This document shows, piece after piece, positions 1 through 9,185 of a DNA stretch of 64,000 nt. Each line of letters opens with the position of its first letter. Within the stretch, counting starts at the first letter, position 1. The stretch comes from Nostoc calcicola FACHB-3891 (lineage in GTDB: Bacteria; Cyanobacteriota; Cyanobacteriia; Cyanobacteriales; Nostocaceae). A model generated the notes under the pieces. That model was given only the letters and a program-made list of their open reading frames with translations. It was not told the origin of the DNA and ran no database searches. The stretch spans positions 62,001 through 126,000 of the forward strand of contig NZ_JACJRQ010000012.1 of NCBI RefSeq assembly GCF_014697355.1. The letters are read 5' to 3'. Both the position numbers and the translations under genes were made by a program.

Positions 1-76
1 AGGTACACACACGGGTAGGGGCGCACAGCTGTGCGCCCCTACCCGTGTGTGTACCTCACCAACTTGCAATTTGCTT
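1..76. repeat. MITE-like palindrome, cut by window edge
   Basis: Bases 1-56 form a perfect 56-bp palindrome with 28-bp arms and no loop. The tail that follows, up to about 76, is shared with the element ending at 8573 (CTCACCAACTTGCAAT, then TTGCT here and CTGCT there). This is therefore the right part of a small repeat whose left end lies outside the window. It has no coding capacity. Confidence 0.75.
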
Positions 77-149
77 TATCCTGCCCAAATTGAAAACGAT
101 AAACTTTTTACAGGGGTGATTTTTACCAAAACTCAAAAGGTATGGGGCA

Positions 150-2066
150 ATGGTGCGATTAAAGCTGTGGCAATGGGTTGTGTTGGCGATGCCGATCGCT
201 TTCATTATTATATTCTTACTCGTATCCGCTGGTTTGCAAATCCATGCGTGGGGCATTAATTGGATTTGGGCTGTGTTCACTGTTTTATTTGTTGGCTGGC
301 GTTGGCTGTTAGTAAAATGGACTCAACCCGCCTTACAACAGGTAGAAGCTGTGTTGGCGCAAGTCCAACAAGAATTAGAATCGGGGACAGAAAATAATGT
401 AGTACCAGTGGGAAGTGACGCCACAAAGCTTGCAGAAGCCGCCCTCCAAGAGATTCTGCAAGCTGCACAAAGCGATCGCCCCCTTTGGGAAGATTGGCAA
501 ACTTTTTGGACGCGATGTCAGGATTTAGTTGTAGCGATCGCTCATATTTACAATCCTCAAGTTCAATATCCCTTGCTAAATATTTACGTACCCCAGGCTT
601 ACGGGCTGATTCGGGGAACGGTGGATGATGTGGATTTGTGGATGCAAAACTTATCCCCGGTGCTGAATCAGGTAACGGTTGGCCAAGCATACCAAGCCTA
701 CGAAGTTTACCGGAAGTTGGAACCATCTGCTCGAAAGTTCTGGAAAGTTTGGAACTGGGCACAATGGCTATTAAATCCGGTGGCGGCGGTGGCAAAACAA
801 GTTAGTCAGGGTTCCAGCAACCGCGCAACTGAGCAATTATTGGTGAATTTGAGTCAATTATTCCGGGAAGTTGCCCTGAGGAATTTATGTAAGCAAGCGA
901 TCGCTCTCTACGGAGGTAACGCATTACCGATTTCAGTATCTTCAACTACGCCAGCCCTACCCAAGGCAAAAACTCAAACACTCAAAGAAATACTGAGTCA
1001 AGCCCAACCAGCCGAAGCGGTTGAACAAAAACCCGTGAATATTCTGCTGGTGGGGCGCACGGGTTCGGGAAAAAGCAGCTTGATTAACACGTTATTTCAA
1101 CAGGATCTCGCAGCCGTTGATGTTTTGCCTAGTACCGATCGCATTCAAAATTACCAATGGCAGTCTCAAACCGGGGAAAGTCTGACGCTTTTGGATACAC
1201 CAGGTTACGAACAAGTCAACCGTACAGACTTACGAAATTTAGTGCTTGATTATGCTATAAATGCAGATTTGTTGTTGTTAGCTACTCCAGCCCTCGATCC
1301 TGCGCTGCAAATGGATGTAGACTTTCTCCAAGACATGAAAGCGGAAATTGCAGATTTACCAGCGATCGCAGTTGTCACCCAAGTAGATCGTCTACGTCCG
1401 ATTCGGGAATGGCAACCGCCTTATGATTGGGAATGGGGCGATCGTCCCAAGGAAATTGCCATTCGTGAAGCTACTGAATATCGCGCCAAGCTGCTGGATG
1501 AGTTTTGCAATCTAGTTTTACCAGTGGTGACAGCCGACAGTAAAACAAATCGAGTTCCTTGGGGAGTGGAGGCGCTATCTTTGGGATTAATAAATGCGAT
1601 CGCCCCTGCAAAACAACTCCGTCTCGCCCGGTTTTTGCGTAACCTAGAAGCCCGCACCGTTGCTGCTGCGAAAATCATCGATCGGTACACTTTCCAAATG
1701 GCGACAACCAAGGGATTAGCATCGCTGCTCAAAAGTCCAGTTCTTCAGTTTATTTCTACCCTATCAACTGGATCTCCAAACTTGGCTTATTTGTTAGCAG
1801 AACAAATTCCCGTGGAACAGTTACCAATTGTAATTGGTAAACTCCAAATGGCCTATGATCTTTTCTCGCTTTTGAATACAGCTAACCCTAACCCGCTGAA
1901 ATTTGAGTTGCTAGCTTTGTGGCCGTTGCTGTTAGAAAATTCCGGTTCACCTGAGCAAAATGCTTGGGCATTTGGCCACGCATTAGTAGAATATTGGACT
2001 CAGGATTTGACAGTGGAAAAACTTGGCGATCGCTTTCATAAATATTTACAGCAGATTTCCAGTTAG
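150..2066 (+). CDS. Membrane-anchored GTPase domain protein
   Basis: A 638-residue protein. Hydrophobic residues about 9-50 look like two membrane segments, followed by a helical middle region (about 55-270) and a G domain. G1 is GRTGSGKSS near residue 302, G3 is DTPGY near 349 and G4 is TQVDR near 410; the rest is a helical tail. The motif order is that of the Era/dynamin-like GTPases annotated in cyanobacteria as GTPase family protein. The substrate and partner are unknown; membrane-associated GTP hydrolysis is inferred. It stands alone, with Uma2 about 120 bp downstream. Confidence 0.85.
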   Translation: MVRLKLWQWVVLAMPIAFIIIFLLVSAGLQIHAWGINWIWAVFTVLFVGWRWLLVKWTQPALQQVEAVLAQVQQELESGTENNVVPVGSDATKLAEAALQEILQAAQSDRPLWEDWQTFWTRCQDLVVAIAHIYNPQVQYPLLNIYVPQAYGLIRGTVDDVDLWMQNLSPVLNQVTVGQAYQAYEVYRKLEPSARKFWKVWNWAQWLLNPVAAVAKQVSQGSSNRATEQLLVNLSQLFREVALRNLCKQAIALYGGNALPISVSSTTPALPKAKTQTLKEILSQAQPAEAVEQKPVNILLVGRTGSGKSSLINTLFQQDLAAVDVLPSTDRIQNYQWQSQTGESLTLLDTPGYEQVNRTDLRNLVLDYAINADLLLLATPALDPALQMDVDFLQDMKAEIADLPAIAVVTQVDRLRPIREWQPPYDWEWGDRPKEIAIREATEYRAKLLDEFCNLVLPVVTADSKTNRVPWGVEALSLGLINAIAPAKQLRLARFLRNLEARTVAAAKIIDRYTFQMATTKGLASLLKSPVLQFISTLSTGSPNLAYLLAEQIPVEQLPIVIGKLQMAYDLFSLLNTANPNPLKFELLALWPLLLENSGSPEQNAWAFGHALVEYWTQDLTVEKLGDRFHKYLQQISS

Positions 2067-2184
2067 TGAAGTACACTATATAGCTCTAAAAGCTAGGCAG
2101 AGCTTATTCTAATTCTGTTAGCGCAGCGGGGCGTAGCCCATTCTGACTCCTGAATATTGTAGTAAAAAAGTTGGATGAATCTTT

Positions 2185-2823
2185 ATGCTTTTAGAGTTAA
2201 GACAATTGAGGATTCAACCGGGACAGCAACTGTTACTTGAGGACGTTAGCTGGCAGCAATTTGAAAATATTTTGGCGGAATTAGGAGAACATCGCGCTGC
2301 CAGAATTTCCTATAGTCATGGTTTTTTAGAAATTATGGTTCCCTTACCCGAACATGAAAAAGCCAAAGAAATTATTGGCGATATAGTCAAAATTTTACTG
2401 AATGAACTAAGTATCAATTATGATGCTTTAGGTTCAACCACCCTAAAAAACGAAAAAATGAGTCAGGGAGTAGAACCGGATACTTGTTTTTACATTCAGA
2501 ATCAAGCGGCAGTTATTGGTAAAAATCGCATAAATTTAAGTGTAGATCCACCCCCAGACTTAGCCATAGAAATTGATTTAACTTCTCGCACGCAATTGGA
2601 TAATTACCAAATTTTGGGAGTACCAGAACTTTGGCGATATGGAAAACAAGGCTTACAAATTAACGTTTTGCAAGGTGGAAAATATCTAGAGTCAAATTTT
2701 AGTCCTACTTTTCCACATATTCCAATAATTGAGCTAGTAAATCAATACGTCCAGCAAACTCAAGTTGTTGGTAGCAGCCAAGCAATTCAAGCTTTTAGAA
2801 ATTGGCTGCGGGATAATATTTAA
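2185..2823 (+). CDS. Uma2 family (DUF820) endonuclease-like protein
   Basis: A 212-residue protein with the layout of the Uma2/DUF820 family, which is strongly expanded in cyanobacteria and has a PD-(D/E)XK nuclease fold. Conserved segments are visible: RISYSHGFLEIM, EPDTCFYI and PPDLAIEIDLTSRT, in which the acidic residues would bind metal. Length is normal for the family. The biological substrate is not known; many paralogues occur per genome. No partner gene is adjacent. Confidence 0.9.
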   Translation: MLLELRQLRIQPGQQLLLEDVSWQQFENILAELGEHRAARISYSHGFLEIMVPLPEHEKAKEIIGDIVKILLNELSINYDALGSTTLKNEKMSQGVEPDTCFYIQNQAAVIGKNRINLSVDPPPDLAIEIDLTSRTQLDNYQILGVPELWRYGKQGLQINVLQGGKYLESNFSPTFPHIPIIELVNQYVQQTQVVGSSQAIQAFRNWLRDNI

Positions 2824-2993
2824 TTGTGCCTTTTATATCGATCGCCAGCAGCAATCAGTTCATATGTACTAAATTAGAGTATAGTATGGAATTGATGTAA
2901 GCCACAGAATTTTTGAGTAAGTAGATAAAGCAGATACCTGAGGCTGTCAGAATGTAACAATAGCGATCGCAACCAAACAAATTATCATCACCA

Positions 2994-4043
2994 GTGAACG
3001 CCCCTACCAACGTCTCCGCCCAAACTCAAAATCGCAAAGCCGATCACATTCGCATCTGTTTAGAAGAAGATGTCCAGTGTCATGAAGTTAGCAATGGACT
3101 AGAACGCTATCGGTTCACCCATTGTTGCTTACCGGAAGTAGACTACACCGACATTGACATCAGTACAACTTTTTTGGGTAAACACCTGGGCGCACCTTTG
3201 TTAATTTCTTCCATGACTGGCGGAACCGAACAAGCAGGAATCATTAATCAACGTTTGGCTGAAGTCGCCCAACACTACAAAATTGCAATGGGTGTCGGTT
3301 CCCAGCGAGTAGCTGTGGAAAAACCCCAGGTAGCTGATACTTTTGCTGTCCGCAAATATGCGCCGGATGTTCTGCTATTCGCCAACTTGGGGGCTGTGCA
3401 ACTGAACTATAAATATGGCTTAGATGAATGTTTGCGGGTAGTCGAGATTTTAGAGGCTGATGCATTGATTTTACACATTAACCCCCTACAAGAGTGCATT
3501 CAACCCAAAGGTGATACGAATTTCAAGGGTTTGCTTGACAATATTTCTAAAGTATGTTCTAAAATTTCAGTACCAGTAATTGCCAAAGAAGTGGGTAATG
3601 GAATTTCAGGTGCGATCGCCAAAAAACTCTTAGATGCTGGAGTCACAGCCATTGATGTCGCTGGTGCGGGTGGTACTTCATGGGCGAAGGTGGAAAGCGA
3701 ACGGGCTGAAAATGCCTTGCAACGTCGCTTAGGCAGGACATTTGCCGATTGGGGTTTACCGACAGCAGAGTGCATTACCAGTATTCGAGCGATCGCCCCA
3801 GATGTGCCCTTGATTGCTTCGGGGGGATTGCGTCATGGACTAGATGCAGCAATGGCGATCGCTTTAGGAGCAGACATCGCCGGTTTAGCAATGCCCTTCC
3901 TGAAAGCAGCAGCAGTATCAGAGACAGCAGTTGCCGAACTCGCTGAGGTATTAATTGCCGAAATCACCACAGTATTATTTTGCACAGGCAATGCGACCTT
4001 GTATCAGTTAAAGCACTCTGATAGTTTAGAGCGCATAAAATAA
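2994..4043 (+). CDS. fni: Isopentenyl-diphosphate delta-isomerase, type 2
   Basis: FMN- and NADPH-dependent IDI-2 interconverts IPP and DMAPP in isoprenoid synthesis, which feeds carotenoids, phytol and quinones. The 349 residues cover the whole family: N-terminal [15 protein letters not shown], the flavin-binding SSMTGGT, the substrate region [26 protein letters not shown], and the phosphate-binding [10 protein letters not shown]. The start is GTG at 2994, since the conserved N-terminus begins only about 15 residues later. Cyanobacteria use the type 2 enzyme. It is monocistronic here. Confidence 0.95.
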   Translation: MNAPTNVSAQTQNRKADHIRICLEEDVQCHEVSNGLERYRFTHCCLPEVDYTDIDISTTFLGKHLGAPLLISSMTGGTEQAGIINQRLAEVAQHYKIAMGVGSQRVAVEKPQVADTFAVRKYAPDVLLFANLGAVQLNYKYGLDECLRVVEILEADALILHINPLQECIQPKGDTNFKGLLDNISKVCSKISVPVIAKEVGNGISGAIAKKLLDAGVTAIDVAGAGGTSWAKVESERAENALQRRLGRTFADWGLPTAECITSIRAIAPDVPLIASGGLRHGLDAAMAIALGADIAGLAMPFLKAAAVSETAVAELAEVLIAEITTVLFCTGNATLYQLKHSDSLERIK

Positions 4044-4070
4044 TTCGTAATTAATAATACAAGCCCCTCA

Positions 4071-4179
4071 ATTTATTGGGCGTTGCTGAGTTGAAATATG
4101 AATTTGTATCACGCAGAGGCGCAGAGAGTAAGAGTTGATTTTTACATTTCATATTCAAATTCAGCAACGCCATTTATTG
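4071..4179. mobile_element. 93-bp MITE with 8-bp target duplication
   Basis: Bases 4079-4171 start with GGCGTTGCTGA and end with TCAGCAACGCC as terminal inverted repeats; imperfect inversion continues inwards (GAAATATGAATTTG against CATTTCATATTCAAATTC). ATTTATTG flanks both sides (4071-4078 and 4172-4179), a perfect 8-bp duplication. The core carries CGCAGAGGCGCAGAG. It is non-coding. A lone copy of the same terminus is seen at 60011-60022. Confidence 0.85.
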
Positions 4180-4263
4180 ATAGAGATAAAAAACATAATT
4201 TATTATTTTTACTTGTATATTTTGCATGTAGAATTTTGCCGTAATGAAACGCTAACACATGTT

Positions 4264-5091
4264 ATGACTTATTCATCGCTAAGTGCTTATAAACAACAAA
4301 TTATCAAGGACTTCAACAGCCGGACAAACTACGAAAATGAGTTTCATAAACGGGCTGCAACTCGATTGGTAGAGTTGGCAAAATTACAATCAGGTCAGTA
4401 TGTTCTAGATATCGCTACTGGCACTGGTCTAGCGGCTATTGCTGCGGCAATGGTTGTTGGTTCTACAGGTCGTGTTTTAGGTACTGACTTTGCTTTAGGA
4501 ATGTTGCAGCAAGCCCAGCAGAAAGTTGAGGTCTTGGGACTGACAAATACCAAATTTGAGGAAGCTGATGCAGATGAACAAGAATTGCAGGACACCCAAT
4601 TTGATGCCATCCTTTGTTCATCTGCCATCGCCTACTTGATAGATATTCCGGCATCGCTTCGTCAATGGCACAATGCTTTGAAACCAGGGGGAATTGTTGC
4701 ATTTTCCTGTCTTGCCGAAACCTCCCCAACTGCGTCTGTTTTGTTTCGGACAGTGGTACAACGATACGGTATGACTATTCCGAATCCCAATCAGTTACTT
4801 GGAACGCCTGAGCGGTGTTGTCAACTGCTTGAAAAAATTGGATTTGAACAGATAGAAATCACAACTGAGCAATTTGGCTTCTACTTGCAAGATGCGGAAA
4901 GTGTCTGGACTGGCAATGCCAGGAGTGCTTTCGGGCTTCAGGATGTGAAATGGTCAAAGGAACAGTTGGAGCGGTGTAAGCAAGAATACTTCACAGAGAT
5001 AAATAAAGCTTCAACCGAAGCAGGCTATTGGAATGATGTCACCATGTTCTTTGTAACAGCTCGTAAATCCAGCGATCCGCTGTCATCATAA
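4264..5091 (+). CDS. Class I SAM-dependent methyltransferase
   Basis: A 275-residue Rossmann-type methyltransferase. Motif I is VLDIATGTGLAAIAA near residues 43-57, followed by GTDFALGMLQQA and the acidic EADADEQ. The frame is open from 4135, but that upstream part overlaps the MITE and encodes no conserved sequence, so ATG 4264 (MTYSSLSAYK) is chosen. It resembles UbiE/Coq5-type enzymes in general layout; the acceptor cannot be told from sequence. No operon partner. Confidence 0.8.
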   Translation: MTYSSLSAYKQQIIKDFNSRTNYENEFHKRAATRLVELAKLQSGQYVLDIATGTGLAAIAAAMVVGSTGRVLGTDFALGMLQQAQQKVEVLGLTNTKFEEADADEQELQDTQFDAILCSSAIAYLIDIPASLRQWHNALKPGGIVAFSCLAETSPTASVLFRTVVQRYGMTIPNPNQLLGTPERCCQLLEKIGFEQIEITTEQFGFYLQDAESVWTGNARSAFGLQDVKWSKEQLERCKQEYFTEINKASTEAGYWNDVTMFFVTARKSSDPLSS

Positions 5092-5400
5092 ACTTTCTCA
5101 TTAGTTATTTTGCCCCAATTCCTAGTACAGCACGGCGTAAATAAACCAACCATTTGAAATGTCTTAAACTTAAGAATTACGAATTACCGACCTTCGGTCG
5201 AGGGAATAGGGAACAGGCAACAGGCAACAGTAAAGATTTTTGGTGAGACGCGGAAATTGTTGCCTGTTCGTTCCCTCGACCAACAATCAAAGGTCAAAAG
5301 CCCCGCCTCTGAAGGGGCGATTGCGTGGGGCGGGGTTTAAATCCCCATCCCACACTTTCACTGTTGCCTTTAAGAATTTTGCCTTGCAGTACTAGTCACT
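5092..5400. other. Non-coding repeat-rich gap
   Basis: No ORF is supportable. It holds GGCAACAG-type short repeats (5213-5232), inverted at 5260-5275 (TTGCCTGTTCGTTCCC), and a GC-rich block (CCCCGCCTCTGAAGGGGCG, 5301-5319) of a kind seen at other repeat sites in the window. Confidence 0.6.
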
Positions 5401-5964
5401 TTATCTGCCTAGCCTCAAACCTCTTTCCATCAGCATCTGAGGTTCCACATTCTCAACATTTGGTATGGCTTCTAACTGAGAAATTCCGGCGATCGCATCG
5501 TTAATATTACCCGATCGGGGACGCAACCAGGCGGCATTAGGCGCATAGTCAAGACTTTGCTCTACCTCATAACCTGCTCGATTAATTGCTTCGCCCTGGG
5601 ACTCCACATCAAAGCCTTCAGCAAAACGAATGAAAACTAGTCCACTTGGTACAGCAAATGAACCATTGGGTTCTAGTGTGTAAATCGGACTCAATGTATT
5701 TTTTTCTGATTGATTGGGTTCGCCGGAAAAAATTGCGATCGCTCCTTCATTCAGTTGTAAGATTGCTCCTCGATCCACCGTATCGGGTTGATTGTAATGT
5801 ACTGCATAATACCCAGGTTTCCGAGTATAGGATACAGCAGAGCCATTGCTGCCAACCCGAATTTGTTGGGGATAATCAGAAAAGTAATCTTTTTGGAATC
5901 TCACTTCAGCAATGGGGGGTAGAGAATATATCGCAATCAAATACTCAGCAGGAAAATAAATCAT
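5401..5964 (-). CDS. Free subtilase-prodomain-like protein
   Basis: A 187-residue protein with no signal peptide. The first ~100 residues are not recognised. Residues about 108-187 match, position by position by eye, the prodomain-like region of the subtilase encoded divergently at 6302: VFIRF against LFVKF, SLDYAPNAAWLR against KLEYARNAYFVS, then a V-E-x-V/C-x-P-E/Q segment ahead of a basic tail. There is no protease domain, so it may act as an inhibitor or folding helper of that protease. Homology of the C-terminal part is seen in sequence; the inhibitory role is inference. Confidence 0.7.
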   Translation of the reverse strand: MIYFPAEYLIAIYSLPPIAEVRFQKDYFSDYPQQIRVGSNGSAVSYTRKPGYYAVHYNQPDTVDRGAILQLNEGAIAIFSGEPNQSEKNTLSPIYTLEPNGSFAVPSGLVFIRFAEGFDVESQGEAINRAGYEVEQSLDYAPNAAWLRPRSGNINDAIAGISQLEAIPNVENVEPQMLMERGLRLGR

Positions 5965-6301
5965 CTTTCTTAAGTTCTAATGATGTTATAGCGTTTTTTA
6001 GTGGCATGAAATACAAATCTTTTGTAGAACTGCACAAATGTATATGCCCACTAAATAATGAAGATTCGTGAATCAACCTGACTTTTAATTCCCTTTTTTC
6101 TGGAAAGAGGAATTGAAGACTTGTATGAATCTTAGAGAGATTAAATTCTGTTTAATATATCTTTCGTTTGCCCTAATCCAGATATAACACATGAAATAGG
6201 AAGTAAAGATCGGGGAGGGAGCAAGGGAGTAGAGTTTTTCCCTTCTTCCCCCTCCCCCTCGCCTCTTCCCATGTCCAATGCCCAATATAGGAGATTAAAT
6301 T
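5965..6301. promoter_or_regulatory. Divergent promoter region of prodomain/protease pair
   Basis: A 337-bp AT-rich region between the divergent genes at 5401 and 6302. It includes a purine-rich/pyrimidine-rich stretch at about 6208-6270 of the GGGAGGGAGCAAGGG type, seen elsewhere as interspersed repeat. AGGAGA sits at 6290-6295, correctly spaced ahead of ATG 6302. No operator was recognised. Confidence 0.45.
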
Positions 6302-8290
6302 ATGGTTCAGGTTCGTTATGGTGGTGAAAATGGTCAACGGTATGAACTTGCTATTAGTGATGAACACATTGTAGTTCGTACCGAAAACCGCAACCCTCTA
6401 CTTGGTCAAAGACCGTTTGAAGTCGCACCTGTGTCAGTTGCAGCTCGTAGCATTCTTAATCAATTTGAGTTAACAACGCGGTTTCGACAAGCGGGTGTAG
6501 AAATTCTGCGTGCGAAAGTTCCAGATCAGGGGGTTGCTTTGCGCGATCGCGCTAGGGCAATTCTCAATGAAGAATCTAAAATTGAATTTGCTGGGCGTGT
6601 TCTTATCGATCCCAGATCCCAAGAACCTGTAATCTATACGGAAAACCTCTTCGTTAAATTCGATAATCGACAAGAGTCAACGATATGTGAGGAAGTTTTA
6701 GGACGTTACAACTTAACAATAAAACGCAAACTTGAGTATGCACGAAATGCTTATTTTGTCAGCGCCCCTACAAATACTGGTTTAGCCATCTTTGATATTG
6801 CCGAGACACTGCTAAATGAGCAATCAGTTGAGTTGTGCCATCCCGAACTCGTGCGTGAGTTACGCCCACGTCAAGTTTTCCCCCAGCAGTGGCATCTCAA
6901 GCAAACAACAATTAATGGTAAAGTAATCAACGCTCATGCCAACGTTGAAGCAGCTTTGAAATTGAGCGATGGCACAGGAACGACTATTGCAATTATCGAC
7001 GATGGTGTAGATCTCGATCATGAAGAATTCCGTTCCTCTGGAAAAATTGTTGCTCCCCGTGATGTCACACGCAAAACCAACGATCCCAGACCAGGAAACG
7101 ATGATAATCATGGCACAGCCTGTGCGGGAGTAGCCTGTGCAAACGGCAACTTTGGAGCGTCTGGTGTCGCGCCTGGTGCAAAATTGATGCCGATTCGTTT
7201 AGCTTCGGCGTTGGGATCGCAAAACGAAGCCGATGCTTTTGTTTGGGCGGCTCAAAATGGTGCTGATGTCATTTCTTGTAGCTGGGGGCCAGCAGACGGT
7301 ATTTGGTATCAGCCAAACGATCCAGCACACAACCAAAAAGTGCCTCTACCTGACTCTACAAGACTTGCCATTGAATATGCAATTAATAAAGGACGTAACG
7401 GCAAAGGCTGTGTAATTTTCTTCGCTGCTGGTAATGGTAACGAAAGCGTAGATAACGACGGCTACGCCAGCTACCAAAATGTGATCGCTGTGGCAGCTTG
7501 TAACGACTTCGGCACAAGAAGCGCTTTCAGTGACTTTGGTAAAGCAGTCTGGTGCGCCTTCCCCAGCAACAATGGCAATCCTTCTCAAACCCCTGGAATT
7601 TGGACAACCGATCGCACTGGTGTAGTTGGTTATAACTCTGGTAATGTGGATTTGGGTGACGCGCGAGGTAACTACACAAACGAATTCGGCGGCACCTCCA
7701 GTTCTTGTCCGGGTGCAGCTGGTGTAGCAGCCTTAATTATTGCCAGCAACCCGAATCTGCGGTGGGACGAAGTGCGAGACATCATTAAACGCTCCTGCGA
7801 TCGCATTGACCAAGCGGGAGGTAAATATGATGCTAATGGTCGCAGTCCCTACTACGGTTACGGTCGAATTAATGCTCTCAAAGCTGTAGAATTGGCCAAG
7901 CCCAATCAACCATCACCCATTGGCGTATTCCAAGCAGTGCAAGATGTACCAATTAGCGACTTGCAAACATCAAAATTATCAGTGGCGATCGCTAATACCA
8001 ACCCCGTAAAATCCATCAAAGTTACCGTAGACATCGAGCATACTTACATTGCTGACCTGATAGTTACTCTTAACCCCCCAGCCTCAACAGGCGTACCTCC
8101 GATAATTCTCCACGATCGCCTGGGCGGATCTACAGATAACATCAAAACAACCTATGACGAAGTGAACACCCCTAAACTTGCTGGCTTTAAAGGTAAAAGT
8201 CCCCAAGGAACCTGGACGCTGGAAGTAGCAGATAAAGCGAACCTAGATACAGGAAAGATTCGCAGCTTCACCATAGAAATTGCATTTTAA
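6302..8290 (+). CDS. prcA: Calcium-dependent subtilase with P domain
   Basis: A 662-residue S8 family serine protease. The N-terminal ~200 residues include a prodomain-like region (about 115-200). The catalytic domain has Asp233 (IIDDGVD), His270 (NHGTACAG) and Ser466 (GGTSSSCPG). From about 545 to the end lies a proprotein-convertase P domain (DLIVTLNPP, SPQGTWTLEV), as in kexin-type proteases. There is no signal peptide. Architecture and length agree with the PrcA calcium-dependent protease described from Anabaena, so that name is used. The free prodomain-like protein is encoded divergently next door. Confidence 0.88.
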   Translation: MVQVRYGGENGQRYELAISDEHIVVRTENRNPLLGQRPFEVAPVSVAARSILNQFELTTRFRQAGVEILRAKVPDQGVALRDRARAILNEESKIEFAGRVLIDPRSQEPVIYTENLFVKFDNRQESTICEEVLGRYNLTIKRKLEYARNAYFVSAPTNTGLAIFDIAETLLNEQSVELCHPELVRELRPRQVFPQQWHLKQTTINGKVINAHANVEAALKLSDGTGTTIAIIDDGVDLDHEEFRSSGKIVAPRDVTRKTNDPRPGNDDNHGTACAGVACANGNFGASGVAPGAKLMPIRLASALGSQNEADAFVWAAQNGADVISCSWGPADGIWYQPNDPAHNQKVPLPDSTRLAIEYAINKGRNGKGCVIFFAAGNGNESVDNDGYASYQNVIAVAACNDFGTRSAFSDFGKAVWCAFPSNNGNPSQTPGIWTTDRTGVVGYNSGNVDLGDARGNYTNEFGGTSSSCPGAAGVAALIIASNPNLRWDEVRDIIKRSCDRIDQAGGKYDANGRSPYYGYGRINALKAVELAKPNQPSPIGVFQAVQDVPISDLQTSKLSVAIANTNPVKSIKVTVDIEHTYIADLIVTLNPPASTGVPPIILHDRLGGSTDNIKTTYDEVNTPKLAGFKGKSPQGTWTLEVADKANLDTGKIRSFTIEIAF

Positions 8291-8377
8291 GCCAATACCC
8301 TTGGGTTAACGTGAGTTCGATGAACCTCTCCCCAACCCCTCCCCTTAGTAAGGCTACGGTGTACACACAAATCCTCT

Positions 8378-8454
8378 GATCCCCCTAAATCCCCCGATAA
8401 ATTGGGGGACTTGAAGAATTTTTCCCCCCTTTTTAAGGGGGGCTAGGGGGGATC
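8378..8454. repeat. GATCCCCCTAAATCCCCC hairpin element
   Basis: An imperfect inverted repeat beginning GATCCCCCTAAATC and ending with its complement GGCTAGGGGGGATC. The same hairpin is the core of the MITE at 17414-17568. Confidence 0.75.
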
Positions 8455-8476
8455 GAAACGCTATTAGGCAACTTTA

Positions 8477-8573
8477 TACAGCGTATTTCAGGTAAATGAG
8501 GTACGCGGGTAAGGGCACGGCACTGCCGTGCCCTTACAATTATCTGTACCTCACCAACTTGCAATCTGCTGTA
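8477..8573. mobile_element. 97-bp MITE, family of window-start repeat
   Basis: The left end TACAGCGTATTTCAGG and the right end CAATCTGCTGTA are imperfect inverted repeats. In the middle sits the palindrome GGGCACGGCACTGCCGTGCCC. The right half is shared with positions 57-75, and the plan is shared with the element at 8695-8793. It is nested in the 8354-8594 element. Confidence 0.75.
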
Positions 8574-8605
8574 AGACTTGTGTGTACACGGTAGCCTTAG
8601 TAAGG

Positions 8606-9185
8606 GGAGGGGCGGTTTTGGCTTTAGACAAAACCGGGGTGGGGTGACGCGGTGAGTAAATGAACTAAATATCAGGTCTTCACAAGGGTTTCACCTTACA
8701 GCTATTTTCAGGTAAATAGACCACGCGGTAAGGGCACAGCACTGCTGTGCCCCTACGACAGATGTGGTTCAAATACATGAAAACTGCTGTAAGTTGACAC
8801 CTATGACAGCTGTGCTACCCTACTGAGTGGTTCAAACACATAAAAACTGCTATAAAGATAATGCTAAGCCCAAAACCCTCATGTAGAGACGCGATTTATC
8901 GCGTCTTTTCGGTATTTATCGCGTCTTCAAGATTAGGGACTTTCAGAGAATAAATTACGTCTGATGTGAATTATCCAAATCAACGAAATATCAACGATTG
9001 TGCGCCCTGTAGAGACGTTGCAGTGCAACATCTTTACAACGATAAATTAAGGGTTTTAGCGTCTAATCCACATAATGCGTAAATTACCCAATTTATTTAA
9101 TGAGATTTTTCTTTACTCCCCCTGCTTCCTGCTCCCTGCCCCCCTGTCTGCATAGCGATTGGTTATTTTTTTAATTAGAAGTCCC
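8606..9185. other. Non-coding repeat zone
   Basis: Apart from the MITEs listed, this holds a hairpin AGACGCGATTTATCGCGTCT near 8885-8904 and a related TAGAGACGTTGCAGTGCAAC near 9011-9030, plus a pyrimidine-rich tract (9116-9150). No ORF is credible. Confidence 0.6.
8695..8855. mobile_element. 99-bp MITE plus partial right-half copy
   Basis: Bases 8695-8793 begin CTTACAGCTATTTTCAGG and end ATGAAAACTGCTGTAAG, an inverted repeat of about 30 bp with mismatches around the palindrome GGGCACAGCACTGCTGTGCCC. A partial second right half (GTGGTTCAAACACATAAAAA) follows at about 8828-8855. Confidence 0.7.

Larger units (their letters stand above)
8343..8605. mobile_element. 241-bp composite MITE inside a palindromic repeat
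   Basis: Bases 8354-8594 are bounded by inverted repeats CTACGGTGTACACACAA (8354-8370) and TTGTGTGTACACGGTAG (8578-8594), one mismatch. CCTTAGTAAGG flanks both sides (8343-8353 and 8595-8605), an 11-bp duplication lying within a larger CCCCTCCCC/GGGGAGGGG hairpin repeat. The inside is itself composite: a hairpin starting and ending with GATC (8378-8454) and a second MITE (8477-8573). Non-coding. Confidence 0.8.

Noticed and set aside
4135..4263. N-terminal extension of the methyltransferase
   Set aside because: The first part lies within a MITE and the rest is not conserved; ATG 4264 starts the recognisable fold.
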